Shown here: positions 1-7,500 of the stretch, piece by piece
Layout of the letters: every line of letters starts with the position of its first letter
Position numbering within the stretch: the first letter of the stretch is position 1
Source: CAZDAM01 sp964503595
Lineage (GTDB): Bacteria; Muiribacteriota; UBA6191
NCBI GenBank assembly: GCA_964503595.1
Contig: CAZDAM010000041.1
Span: 1-27,446 of the forward strand
Direction: 5' to 3'
DNA length: 27,446 bases
The notes under the pieces: model-generated
Database searches by the model: none
What the model was told of the DNA's origin: nothing
What the model saw: the letters and a program-made list of their open reading frames with translations, nothing else
Translations under genes and position numbers: made by a program

Positions 1-51
1 GGTTGGAATCTGTCACGGGACGGATTTTCTTTTGGAACATCCTTGACGGCT

Positions 52-74
52 TTTTCCGGGAAATTTTTCCCTTT
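52..74. repeat. short imperfect direct repeat, copy 1
   Basis: The stretch TTTTCCGGGA followed by A/G and TTTTTCC then TTT occurs here and again at 160-180, just before the HNH gene. The two copies differ by one substitution and two single-base indels. They enclose about 85 bases containing a ten-codon reading frame. No function is recognised. The core TTCCGGGAA is nearly self-complementary, so a protein-binding site is conceivable. Confidence 0.4.
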
Positions 75-113
75 GGATGGATTCGTGAAAAACGAACTGT
101 ATGGAGGACAGAA

Positions 114-146
114 ATGCCGCTTGCATCCAATTTCTCTGACTTCTGA
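114..146 (+). other. ten-codon reading frame with a good ribosome binding site
   Basis: An ATG at 114 follows GGAGG at 103-107 with six bases between them, which is near-ideal spacing. The frame encodes MPLASNFSDF and stops at TGA 144-146, 38 bases before the HNH start. It could be a leader peptide or the stub of a lost gene. It could also be chance. Nothing else in the sequence supports translation. Confidence 0.2.
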
Positions 147-159
147 CTTTTCAAGCCTA

Positions 160-180
160 TTTTCCGGGAGTTTTTCCTTT
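160..180. repeat. short imperfect direct repeat, copy 2
   Basis: Second copy of the element at 52-74, ending five bases before the HNH start codon. The GGGAG inside it is the only purine-rich stretch that could act as a ribosome binding site for the HNH gene, and its spacing of about 14 bases is long. Confidence 0.4.
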
Positions 181-184
181 CATT

Positions 185-1093
185 ATGCCCTCAAAAAGCC
201 AAAAAATCAGGGCTTATACTGAATGCATGAAAAACGCATTTCTTCTTCAAATGGATTGTTCGGTGAGAAACTACAAACGGGCTTCGGGGCGATTGTTGCA
301 GGATGTCATCCGAGCCGATCAGAATCAGGTGTATCTGGAAGTTGGCTATTCCAGCCTGTTTTCCTTCATGACCCGTCACTATGGTTTGAGTGAGGCCATC
401 ACCAACGATTTTATCCGGGTCGGAAGGCTGGCTCAGGAGATTCCGGAAGTGGCTACGGCAGTAAAGCATCAGAAGGCTTCGGTGCATAAACTGCGGAAGG
501 TAGCCCCGGTCATGACCAAGGAAAACGCTTCGGAATGGATTCAAAAGGCCCGGACCCAGACCACCCGCGAACTGGAAAAAGAAGTTGCCGAATTAAGACC
601 GGAGGCGACCCGAAAATCTTTTCTGAAGCCTCTTGGGAAAGGCAATCACCGGATTTTGGTGGATACGAGTGAAGAGGTTTCGCGAAAACTGGAACGAGCC
701 CAGGAAATTACAGGTAAACCTTTGGAAGAAACCCTGGAAGCCATGATGGATTTTTATCTCAAGCATCACTGTCCTCTGAAGAAGGCTGAGCGGGTGGCTC
801 AAAAAGCGTCTGTCACAGGACAAGCGGAAACTATTGCGCCCAGGCCTGCCAGGAATGCACCTGTCACAAGCGGGAAAAGAAAACCGATCCCGGCAGTTGT
901 GAAACATGCCGTACGCTTACGCGATCAGGGCCAGTGCACCTTTCACTTCAGAGGAAAACGCTGTGAGGGAAGGCGGTTTTTGCATCTCCATCATAAAATT
1001 CCTGTGTCAAAAGGCGGAAAGAACACGGTGGAAAATCTGATGACACTTTGTTCCAGGCATCATACTCTGGTGCACGAAAGGAGCCGAGATTAA
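185..1093 (+). CDS. HNH endonuclease with long helical N-terminal region
   Basis: This 302-residue protein ends in a recognisable HNH (beta-beta-alpha metal) nuclease domain at about residues 240-302. Visible features are C251 and C260 (a zinc-type pair with eight residues between), the LHLHHKIP core at 266-273 with H269/H270, a GGKNTVENL helix, and LCSRHH at 288-293. The first 230 residues are charged and mostly helical, with no second domain I can name. Stand-alone HNH proteins with long N-terminal regions like this are frequent and often multicopy in Bdellovibrio-like and related genomes. Their substrate is usually unknown. The gene is monocistronic, with a weak ribosome binding site and no clear terminator. 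It faces a decayed toxin-like module, which suggests an accessory locus. The nuclease assignment is firm; its cellular role is not. Confidence 0.85.
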   Translation: MPSKSQKIRAYTECMKNAFLLQMDCSVRNYKRASGRLLQDVIRADQNQVYLEVGYSSLFSFMTRHYGLSEAITNDFIRVGRLAQEIPEVATAVKHQKASVHKLRKVAPVMTKENASEWIQKARTQTTRELEKEVAELRPEATRKSFLKPLGKGNHRILVDTSEEVSRKLERAQEITGKPLEETLEAMMDFYLKHHCPLKKAERVAQKASVTGQAETIAPRPARNAPVTSGKRKPIPAVVKHAVRLRDQGQCTFHFRGKRCEGRRFLHLHHKIPVSKGGKNTVENLMTLCSRHHTLVHERSRD

Positions 1094-1126
1094 AAACCAT
1101 GGCAAGGAGTGTTCGTCTCTTTATTT

Positions 1127-1359
1127 TTATGCAAATTGCTCTAGAGGATGTTCAAGGAAGAACAGGTGCAGCTTATCAAGGTCGAAGCATCCGGAGCAAA
1201 AACGAGTTTCCTTAATAGGGGAGCCGGAATGGAGCTCTTTCTGAATGTCATCGGCATTTACATAGATGCCAAGTTGGACTTCTTTTTGCAGTTGGAGAAG
1301 AATAGTGCTTTTCCAGAGCCATTTGGGCCTGCAATCACCCTCAGCTTTGGGTTTGTCAT
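1127..1359 (-). pseudogene. zeta-toxin-like ATPase/kinase, frameshifted and truncated
   Basis: Reading from ATG at 1359 the frame gives MTNPKLRVIAGPNGSGK, an exact P-loop of the zeta-toxin/predicted ABC-type ATPase kind, then runs out of frame. In the frame one step over, the expected continuation appears: KSTILLQLQKEV, then GIYVNADDIQKEL, the NAD-D-I-K-E-L signature of this family. One extra A in the A-run at 1309-1312 would restore a single protein. The joined frame stops at 1127 after about 77 residues, well short of the roughly 190 or more usual for the family, so the C-terminal half is missing. Zeta-type toxins phosphorylate UDP-amino sugars of peptidoglycan synthesis; this copy should be inactive. 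A sequencing error could explain the frameshift but not the truncation. Confidence 0.65.
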
Positions 1360-1573
1360 TTGTGAATCTGAATCGTTCTGAAGACTCTCTGGACTTTTTT
1401 GGGACAGTGCCAATCTGTTGTCTCATACCATTGGAATCAAGCTCAATGATCAGGCCGTTTTCAACGAAATGGACAGAGCCGATTTCAATCGATTCCGTAT
1501 ATGCCCCTTGAGTCGCGATTCATGCGGATTTTTCGACCAGTTTTTTGGATTCTTCTCAGGCTTTCTTGCTCAT
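1360..1573 (-). pseudogene. partner gene (putative antitoxin) of the zeta-like remnant, interrupted by two UGA codons
   Basis: A strong AGGAGG (plus-strand 1581-1587) precedes ATG at 1573. The frame reads MSKKA, UGA (1556-1558), EESKKLVEKSA, UGA (1520-1522), then an open stretch with IATQGAYTESIEIGSVHF and an ELDSNGMRQQIG segment running up to the zeta-like start. The composition looks like a real small acidic protein. Both UGA codons are one C-to-T change from CGA (Arg). Position immediately upstream of, and overlapping, a zeta-like toxin remnant suggests an antitoxin, but I recognise no antitoxin family. No other gene in the window has an internal UGA, so decay is more likely than recoding. 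The original end of the gene is uncertain. Confidence 0.5.
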
Positions 1574-1638
1574 AAGCGAACCTCCTCTTCCTGTTTTACC
1601 TCTCAATGTAGCTAAATGACGAGTCGGGCATGAAGTCA

Positions 1639-2286
1639 TTATGATAGAGGAGCCAAACGGGCCACAATCGGGGAATCCACGATGGCATTGAAGGCAAACT
1701 GGACGGCCACGGCTGCAAGAAGAAGTCCCATCAGGCGAGTGACCAGTTTGATGGCAAGGGGGCTTAGGCGGTGAGCACCCTTGGCGGCAAAGTGAAAGAC
1801 CAGATAGCTTAAGTAGAAAACCAGAAGGATACAGAAGATCAGTGAGGCCTTCTGTTCCCAGTCTTTGGCCTGATTCATCAGAATGAGGGCGGTGGAAATC
1901 GAGCCGGGGCCAGCCAGCATGGGAACAGCCAAAGGAGTGATGGCAATATCATCCTGAGCAGTTCCGGCTTCAATTTCTTCGGAAGTTTCCTTGGAGGCCG
2001 GACGCTGAGCGTAAAGCATGTCCAGGGCAATTCGCATCAGAAGAATGCTCCCGGCGAGTTGAAAAGCGGGCAGAGTGATGCCCAGGATTTTGAAAATCCA
2101 GCCACCCGAAAGGGAAAAGACACACAGGACTCCAGCACCGACAGCACATGCCAGGCGAGCCATTCTCAGCTTGGTCTGAAGATTGTCCCGGGCTGTCATT
2201 GCAAGAAATGAAGGAATTACAGCTATCGGGTCGACAATCACAAAAAGAGAGCTGAAGGCCAGCAATGTATATTCGATCCAACTCAC
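1639..2286 (-). CDS. MarC/NAAT-family integral membrane protein
   Basis: The protein has 215 residues, the usual length for the MarC (UPF0056) family, with about six hydrophobic segments. The N-terminal FVIVDPIAVIPSFLAMT stretch is the family hallmark, and the APxLAGPGSIST-like stretch (VPMLAGPGSIST) near residues 123-134 is the second conserved half. MarC relatives were once linked to multiple antibiotic resistance, but that role was not upheld; some members are annotated as amino acid or small-molecule transporters, and the true function is unsettled. The start is GTG at 2286, preceded by AGAGG about six bases upstream. The gene diverges from accD and shows no operon partner other than the decayed module downstream on the same strand. 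Confidence 0.88.
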   Translation of the reverse strand: MSWIEYTLLAFSSLFVIVDPIAVIPSFLAMTARDNLQTKLRMARLACAVGAGVLCVFSLSGGWIFKILGITLPAFQLAGSILLMRIALDMLYAQRPASKETSEEIEAGTAQDDIAITPLAVPMLAGPGSISTALILMNQAKDWEQKASLIFCILLVFYLSYLVFHFAAKGAHRLSPLAIKLVTRLMGLLLAAVAVQFAFNAIVDSPIVARLAPLS

Positions 2287-2381
2287 ATGCCTCTTTTACG
2301 CTAGAATGGCAAGTTTTACAAGCATTGGTCTAGTTCTGTTCAAAGTGTCAAGTCTTGACAGATTCTTCAAGGAAACAGGAA

Positions 2382-2410
2382 TTGGATTTTGGCGATTCGA
2401 TTGGTAGAAT
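2382..2410 (+). promoter_or_regulatory. sigma70-type promoter of the accD-accA-sigma operon
   Basis: TTGGAT (2382-2387), 17 bases, then TAGAAT (2405-2410) preceded by TGG, giving an extended -10 (TGnTAGAAT). Transcription should begin near 2417, about 38 bases before the accD start. This placement also rules out the longer accD reading frame that would begin at 2389. Confidence 0.6.
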
Positions 2411-2454
2411 CGTCACATTTGCAGGGATCGGTAAACGCATGCCAGGGGGCCTCA

Positions 2455-3306
2455 ATGGGTTGGTTTACATCCAAGAAGAAAGATATACCTGACGTATTCA
2501 TCAAGTGTACAGGTTGTGGAGAAGCGGTCTACAACAAGGAACTCGAGAAAAATCTCTATGTATGTCCGCATTGTGACAAGCATTTGAGAATGCCGAATGA
2601 AATCCGGATTGAGTTTCTGTGCGATGAAGATTCCTTCGCAGAGTTCAATGCAGGAATCATGCCATCGGATCCACTGGGTTTCAGCGATTCGACTCCTTAT
2701 ACCGAACGCATCCAGAAAGCCCAGGAGAAGACCCGGGGCAAGGAGGCCATCATCACCGGAGCGGCTTCGATTGAAGGTCATAAACTGGTTGTGGGCATGT
2801 TCGATTTTTCCTTCATGGGGGGCTCCATGGGTTCTGTTGTCGGGGAAAAGATTTCCCGGGCCGCAGATCGAGCCATTGAAATGAAGGTGCCTCTTCTGAT
2901 TTTTTCGGCGTCAGGAGGAGCCCGCATGCAGGAAGGGATTCTATCCCTGATGCAGATGGTGAAGACTTCCCAGGCCATAGCACGGCTTTCCAGGCATCAT
3001 ATTCCTTTTATTTCGGTTCTGTGCGACCCCACAACGGGGGGTGTTTCGGCTTCGTTTTCCATGCTGGGAGACATCATCATCGCCGAACCCAAGGCCCTGA
3101 TCGGTTTTGCCGGACCCCGTGTGATTGAGCAGACCATTCGGGAGACTCTCCCGGAAGGGTTTCAGACTTCGGAGTTTCTTCTGGAAAAAGGGGTAATTGA
3201 TATGATTCTCACCCGCTCTGAAATGCGATCCTCTCTCGCCAAAATACTGGCATTCTTCAAACGAAAGGATGGTTCCTATCATGTCAACCAGCCCGACCAC
3301 AGTTGA
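2455..3306 (+). CDS. accD: acetyl-CoA carboxylase carboxyltransferase subunit beta
   Basis: AccD pairs with AccA to form the carboxyltransferase that moves CO2 from carboxybiotin on the biotin carrier protein to acetyl-CoA, making malonyl-CoA for fatty acid synthesis. The 283-residue product has the expected N-terminal zinc ribbon, C18-x2-C21 and C37-x2-C40, then the carboxyltransferase core with MGGSMGSVVGEK, SASGGARMQEG and PTTGGVSASFSMLGD. I chose ATG at 2455 (protein start MGWFTSKK), because AGGGGG lies seven bases upstream and the family starts at this point; the in-frame ATG at 2389 sits inside the promoter. The 3' end overlaps accA by 26 bases, consistent with translational coupling of the two equimolar subunits. 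Confidence 0.96.
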   Translation: MGWFTSKKKDIPDVFIKCTGCGEAVYNKELEKNLYVCPHCDKHLRMPNEIRIEFLCDEDSFAEFNAGIMPSDPLGFSDSTPYTERIQKAQEKTRGKEAIITGAASIEGHKLVVGMFDFSFMGGSMGSVVGEKISRAADRAIEMKVPLLIFSASGGARMQEGILSLMQMVKTSQAIARLSRHHIPFISVLCDPTTGGVSASFSMLGDIIIAEPKALIGFAGPRVIEQTIRETLPEGFQTSEFLLEKGVIDMILTRSEMRSSLAKILAFFKRKDGSYHVNQPDHS

Positions 3307-4273
3307 GCCATTGCCCTTTGAAGGGCCCATTCTGGAACTGGAAAACAAAATCCGGGAACTCAAGGAGCTTTCTGATGGAAAGCTTCTGGATCTTGGACCG
3401 GAAATTGAGAAACTGAGCGAGAAGCTCAATGCCTTGAGACAGCAGACCTACAGTAAGGTTTCGGCCTGGGAAGTGACCCAGATCGCCCGCCATCCCCAAA
3501 GGCCATATACCCTGGATTATATCCGGGCAATGTTTACGGATTTTGTGGAAATGCATGGCGGGCGCCAGTTTTATGACGACAGCTCCATTGTGGGTGGAAT
3601 GGCCCGTTTTCAGGGTGAGCCTGTTGTGGTGATCGGTCATGAAAAGGGGCGGGGCACTGAGGAAAAAATCTTCCGTAATTTTGGTATGCCCCATCCGGAA
3701 GGCTATCGCAAGGCCTTGAGACTGATGCAGTTTGCCAACAAATTTGGTCGCCCGCTGATTCTTTTCATTGATACTCCTGGAGCCTATCCCGGCAAGGAAG
3801 CCGAAGAGAGGGGTCAGGGAGAAGCGATTGCCCGCAATATTTTCGAGATGTCCTTTCTGCAGGTTCCCATCATTGCGATTGTGATTGGTGAGGGGGGGTC
3901 TGGAGGTGCGGTTGCCCTTGGGGTCGGTGATAAGGTCCTGATGCTCCAGCACTCGATCTATTCGGTGATTTCCCCTGAAGGCTGTGCATCGATTCTCTGG
4001 AAAGAGGTTTCTCACTCCAAAGATGCGGCCAATGCGATGAAGATTACTTCGGAAAATCTCAAGGAACTGGGCGTGATTGATGAAATCATCCCGGAGCCAT
4101 TGGGTGGAGCACATCGGGATATTGAAAAGACCTATTCCAATGTCAGCGCTGCGATTGCGAAGAATCTGGAAGAACTGAAAACAGTTTCCGGCAAGGTTCT
4201 GGTGCAGAGACGGTTTGATAAATACTCCCGTATGGGGGTCTTCCTGGAGGAAGGCGCCAACGCCTCTGCATGA
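3281..4273 (+). CDS. accA: acetyl-CoA carboxylase carboxyltransferase subunit alpha
   Basis: This is the partner of AccD in the carboxyltransferase complex. The 330-residue length matches the family. Typical stretches are the helical N-terminus (LPFEGPILELENKIRELK), TLDYIRAMFTDFVEMHGGR, then FIDTPGAYPGKEAEERGQGE and IGEGGSGGAVALGVGD, which form the CoA and biotin sites. ATG at 3281 is preferred over ATG at 3269, because AAAGGATGG lies at workable spacing and the family sequence starts near MSTSP. The stop overlaps the next start as ATGA at 4270-4273, so accA and the sigma factor are translationally coupled. Confidence 0.96.
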   Translation: MSTSPTTVEPLPFEGPILELENKIRELKELSDGKLLDLGPEIEKLSEKLNALRQQTYSKVSAWEVTQIARHPQRPYTLDYIRAMFTDFVEMHGGRQFYDDSSIVGGMARFQGEPVVVIGHEKGRGTEEKIFRNFGMPHPEGYRKALRLMQFANKFGRPLILFIDTPGAYPGKEAEERGQGEAIARNIFEMSFLQVPIIAIVIGEGGSGGAVALGVGDKVLMLQHSIYSVISPEGCASILWKEVSHSKDAANAMKITSENLKELGVIDEIIPEPLGGAHRDIEKTYSNVSAAIAKNLEELKTVSGKVLVQRRFDKYSRMGVFLEEGANASA

Positions 4274-5196
4274 GCGAACGTCGTTTCAATAAACTCCGGA
4301 CCCGCCGTCGCCCCGGCTTCAAGGCTCCTTCCAAGCGCAAGGGGCAGGAAGATGTTTTGGGAACGGCGGTTCAGAGTTATCTTGGCGGACTGAAAAAGCT
4401 GCATCTTCTGAATGATAAGCAGGAAGTGGAGCTCGCCAAAAAAATTGAGCAGGGAGATCTGGAAGCCAAGAAAGAGATGGTGGAAAGCAATCTCAGGCTC
4501 GTGGTCAATATTGCCAAGAAATACGTCAATCGGGGCATTCTCTTTCTGGATTTGATTCAGGAAGGCAATATGGGCCTGATGCGCTCGATTGAAAAATTTG
4601 ACTACTCCCTCGGCTATAAATTTTCCACCTATGCAACCTGGTGGATTCGCCAGTCCATCATCCGGGCCATTTCCGAGCAGCCTCGTCTGGTCAGGGTTCC
4701 TGTGCACGTCATGGAAACCCTCAACAAAATCCGCAGGGCCCGTAACGAAATGACGGATCAATGGGGACGTGAGCCGACTCTTGATGAGCTTTCCGAACGA
4801 ACAGGTGTGCCAGCGGAACAGATTCAGAATCTTTTAAGTGCGGTTCAGGATACGCTTTCTTTAGAGCAGACGATCAGTGATGATTCTGATTCCTCCATCA
4901 AGGATTTTCTGGAAGATACAGACGAAGAGAACTCTCCGGAACAGAAAATTCTGAAAAAAACCCTGAAAGATCAGATTCATGCCGTGATGGAAGTGCTTTC
5001 CGAGAGGGAGGCGATGATCATCAAGCTTCGGTTTGGTCTGGATGATGGAGTCCCACGCTCTCTTTCCTGGATTGGACAGATGATGGGTATTACGCGTGAG
5101 CGGGTTCGCCAGATTGAGAATCGTGCGATCAAAAAACTCCAGCAGAACAAGGAAGCGTTAGTTCGCTTAAAAGATTTCTGGCCTGGCTCATCCTGA
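4270..5196 (+). CDS. RNA polymerase sigma-70 family factor (RpoD/RpoS type, no region 1.1)
   Basis: The 308-residue protein carries regions 1.2 (about 28-65), 2 (about 70-134, with NLRLVVNIAKKYVNRG, LDLIQEGNMGLMRSIEKFD and YATWWIRQSI), 3 (about 140-215) and 4 (about 240-300, ending GITRERVRQIENRAIKKL). It lacks the acidic region 1.1 of housekeeping RpoD and is RpoS-sized, so a group 2 (alternative, stress or stationary-phase) factor is likely. A short primary factor cannot be excluded without the rest of the genome. The N-terminus is unusually basic (RRFNKLRTRRRPGFK). Region 4 has SLSWIGQMMG where most members have a TLEEIG-like segment. Its start overlaps the accA stop as ATGA, so it shares the acc promoter. 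That link between fatty acid precursor supply and a sigma factor is unusual. Confidence 0.93.
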   Translation: MSERRFNKLRTRRRPGFKAPSKRKGQEDVLGTAVQSYLGGLKKLHLLNDKQEVELAKKIEQGDLEAKKEMVESNLRLVVNIAKKYVNRGILFLDLIQEGNMGLMRSIEKFDYSLGYKFSTYATWWIRQSIIRAISEQPRLVRVPVHVMETLNKIRRARNEMTDQWGREPTLDELSERTGVPAEQIQNLLSAVQDTLSLEQTISDDSDSSIKDFLEDTDEENSPEQKILKKTLKDQIHAVMEVLSEREAMIIKLRFGLDDGVPRSLSWIGQMMGITRERVRQIENRAIKKLQQNKEALVRLKDFWPGSS

Positions 5197-5208
5197 TGGG
5201 ACACGGAT

Positions 5209-5238
5209 TTGCTCCACAGGGAAACCACACGGTAGGAT
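5209..5238 (+). promoter_or_regulatory. possible promoter of the small protein-protease pair
   Basis: TTGCTC (5209-5214), 18 bases, TAGGAT (5233-5238), with the GTG start of the next gene 37 bases downstream. No terminator is visible after the sigma gene, so read-through is equally possible. Confidence 0.3.
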
Positions 5239-5274
5239 AGAAGAGGGTAAATTCCTTATCAGAGGAGCTTTGCT

Positions 5275-5508
5275 GTGTCAGATGAAAAAATTGTAATCCC
5301 GGCCGACTCGTTTCATGATGATTCTATCCCGTCCCACATTCAGGGCAAGGTTGATGCCTGGCTCAGGGAAAGGGGACTGAATGCCTACGGAGATCCGGAA
5401 GGCACCTTCTATGCCGGAGGGACTCCTCTGTTCAGTGAATCCAGTGGTGAGAGCACCAGCCGCTGGGAACACCTCAAAAACCGTTTTCCGGAGCTTAAAG
5501 GGCTTTAA
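5275..5508 (+). CDS. small conserved-looking acidic protein (77 residues)
   Basis: GTG start at 5275 with AGAGGAG about seven bases upstream. The protein has no signal peptide or membrane segment. Its central part, GLNAYGDPEGTFYAGGTPLF, followed by ESxxExTSRWEHLKNRFPEL, resembles a short cytosolic protein I associate with deltaproteobacterial genomes (YGDPxGTxYAGGTPLF then a helix ending HPEL). That recollection is not checked, and I know of no function. The gene is nine bases upstream of the subtilisin-like protease and surely co-transcribed with it. No evidence points to it being a propeptide or inhibitor, though the pairing makes either worth considering. Confidence 0.75.
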   Translation: MSDEKIVIPADSFHDDSIPSHIQGKVDAWLRERGLNAYGDPEGTFYAGGTPLFSESSGESTSRWEHLKNRFPELKGL

Positions 5509-5517
5509 GGGGGAAGT

Positions 5518-7449
5518 ATGCGTTTTATTCATCTCTTGCTGCTTGCTGCACTGAGTCTTTCGGTATGGGCCGAATTCCCGAAGCCGAAACCGGAAGATGG
5601 CGTGATTGTTCCCCCTGGAACCACCCGTCCCCCCGAGAGACGGGCCAATGAAATCCAGGCCCGTGGCTGGCTTATCGATTACAGGGATGGGGTTCAGGAG
5701 GATCAGGCCGATGCTCTGGAATGGTCTCTTGGATTTGATGCCCGCTGGCTCCAGGGAGAATTTGGCCGGGAAGAAAAAGTCGCCTGGCTGGAATCCGGTC
5801 GTGAGCTTGGGGCCGAGGAGCAGAAGCTTCTGATGGAATCCGGGCTGGTCGAGGCGATCGAGCCCAATGCCATTTTCGAATTGGTATCCAACCAGCTTCC
5901 CCAGAAGGAAGAAAGAAGCCCTGTGTCTCTTTCTAAGCTTCCTCAGCCTAATCCAGGTGATTACCAGGATCCGTTCTATCGCCACCAGTGGCATATGGCC
6001 CAGATCGGTGTTTCTGAAGCGCACAGGAAAGCTCAGGGAAAAGGGGTTGTGGTTGCCGTGATTGACACGGGCGTGGCGTATGAGAAGCACGGACGCTACA
6101 ATCTGGCCCGGGACTTGAATCAGGCCCGCTTCATAAAACCATTCAATTTCATTGATAATACGATTCATGCCAATGATGATCACGGACATGGAACCCACGT
6201 GGCGGGCACAATCGCCCAGTCGACCAATAATGGTCTGGGAGTTATTGGCGTGGCTCCGGAAGCCACCATTATGCCGCTTAAGGTTCTGGATGGTTCCGGT
6301 CGGGGAGATATCCGCGGGATTGCCCGTGCGATTGCCTATGCAGCAGACAACGGAGCCCACGTCATCAACCTGAGTCTTGGTGGACCTCTGCCGGTTGGGG
6401 TTCTTCGCAAGGCACTTCAGCATGCCCGTTCCAAGGGAACCCTTCCTGTATGCGCTGCCGGAAATTCCGGCGGAAGTATTGGCTGGCCGGCGCGTTATCC
6501 GGAATGTATGGCGGTGAGCGCCCTTCAGTTTGATGAGAATCTGACCTTTTACTCCAGCCGGGGCAAGGAAATCAGCATTGCTGCTCCTGGTGGAAACGTC
6601 CGGGTGGATCAGAATGGAGATGGCCTGCCGGACGGGGTTTTACAGAATACGGTTTACTCCGGAGATCCCTCTCGCGATGATTACATGCTTTTCATGGGAA
6701 CTTCCATGGCTTCTCCTCACGTAGCCGGGGTTGCGGCCCTGATTTATTCCATGGGGGTAAAAAATCCCCAGAAGGTGGAAAAGATTCTTCTGGCATCGGC
6801 CCGTCCGAAGAAGGGTCCCAGAGAGTTTTACGGAGCTGGAATTCTCAATGCGGCTCAGGCGACTGCTCTTGTGGGTCAGGCAGTTGGAGGGAGCTGGAAT
6901 GCTTCAGACCAGTGGATCTGCGGGAACAGTTCTTTCTATCTGGGATGTGGTTCCTCCTACATCGGCTACAAAAGCCATATCAGCAGGATTGCATCCGGCT
7001 TTGCCCTGGTGGCCGGAGTCGCTGCGGCAATGTATTTCTCTGGTCTGAACCTTCTGGCAATGCCACTTTTCTGGTTAGGTCTGCTGATTTTTGGAGCTGG
7101 ACTGAACTGGCTGCCTGGACTTGAGTCCTACAGTTTCCTGCAGGCTCTTCCCGGACTGGATGAACATCTGGCCGGTGAAGGAGGGACACCTCTTTGGCGT
7201 TCGATTCTACCGTTTCTGGGGCTGGTTCTGATGACTCTTCACAAGAAGGTTCTTCTGCCACTTTTAAGCGGGGGATCCTTTGGTCTGTTCGGCTGGTTTC
7301 TGGCCCAGCTTCTGGTCATTCTTCCGCAGATTGGTTCCAAAGTCTTAGGCTGGTTCCCATTGATTCTGGACATTGGCTGGCTGGGACTTCAGGCCTTTTT
7401 TAGCCTTTATCTGGCCAGAAGGATTCTGAAAATTCTGATGCCAGACTAA
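5518..7449 (+). CDS. subtilisin-like (S8) serine protease with C-terminal multi-pass membrane region
   Basis: The 643-residue protein starts with a signal peptide (residues 1 to about 18, ending SVWA). A likely inhibitor-type propeptide follows to about residue 140. The S8 catalytic domain shows D183 in AVIDTG, H224 in HGHGTHVAG, the oxyanion N316 in CAAGNSGG and nucleophile S396 in GTSMASPHVAG, so it looks active. A DQNGDGLPDG stretch inside the domain is calcium-loop-like. After the domain, about residues 450-475 hold a Cys-containing linker (WICGNSSFYLGCGSS). From about 485 to the end there are several hydrophobic segments, perhaps five, ending in basic LARRILKILMPD. Most bacterial S8 enzymes are released or singly anchored, so this tail is unusual. 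GGAAG precedes the ATG. Confidence 0.93.
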   Translation: MRFIHLLLLAALSLSVWAEFPKPKPEDGVIVPPGTTRPPERRANEIQARGWLIDYRDGVQEDQADALEWSLGFDARWLQGEFGREEKVAWLESGRELGAEEQKLLMESGLVEAIEPNAIFELVSNQLPQKEERSPVSLSKLPQPNPGDYQDPFYRHQWHMAQIGVSEAHRKAQGKGVVVAVIDTGVAYEKHGRYNLARDLNQARFIKPFNFIDNTIHANDDHGHGTHVAGTIAQSTNNGLGVIGVAPEATIMPLKVLDGSGRGDIRGIARAIAYAADNGAHVINLSLGGPLPVGVLRKALQHARSKGTLPVCAAGNSGGSIGWPARYPECMAVSALQFDENLTFYSSRGKEISIAAPGGNVRVDQNGDGLPDGVLQNTVYSGDPSRDDYMLFMGTSMASPHVAGVAALIYSMGVKNPQKVEKILLASARPKKGPREFYGAGILNAAQATALVGQAVGGSWNASDQWICGNSSFYLGCGSSYIGYKSHISRIASGFALVAGVAAAMYFSGLNLLAMPLFWLGLLIFGAGLNWLPGLESYSFLQALPGLDEHLAGEGGTPLWRSILPFLGLVLMTLHKKVLLPLLSGGSFGLFGWFLAQLLVILPQIGSKVLGWFPLILDIGWLGLQAFFSLYLARRILKILMPD

Positions 7450-7462
7450 GTCCGGACTGATG

Positions 7463-7500
7463 AAAAGCCTGTTGTATCTACTTGTGCAGCAGGCTTTTTT
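7463..7500. terminator. rho-independent, bidirectional terminator
   Basis: AAAAGCCTGTTG (7463-7474) pairs with CAGCAGGCTTTT (7487-7498) around a 12-base loop; one pair is G-T. Six T follow on the plus strand and four on the minus strand. It serves the convergent protease gene and the minus-strand gene, whose stop codon lies inside the loop. Confidence 0.85.

Noticed and set aside
1148..1615. Plus-strand frames of 65-81 residues in the interval after the HNH gene
   Set aside because: They are complements of the decayed zeta-like module and have no ribosome binding sites or recognisable products.
2389..2454. 22-residue N-terminal extension of AccD
   Set aside because: It overlaps the promoter (2382-2410) and lies before the ribosome binding site and the family's usual start.
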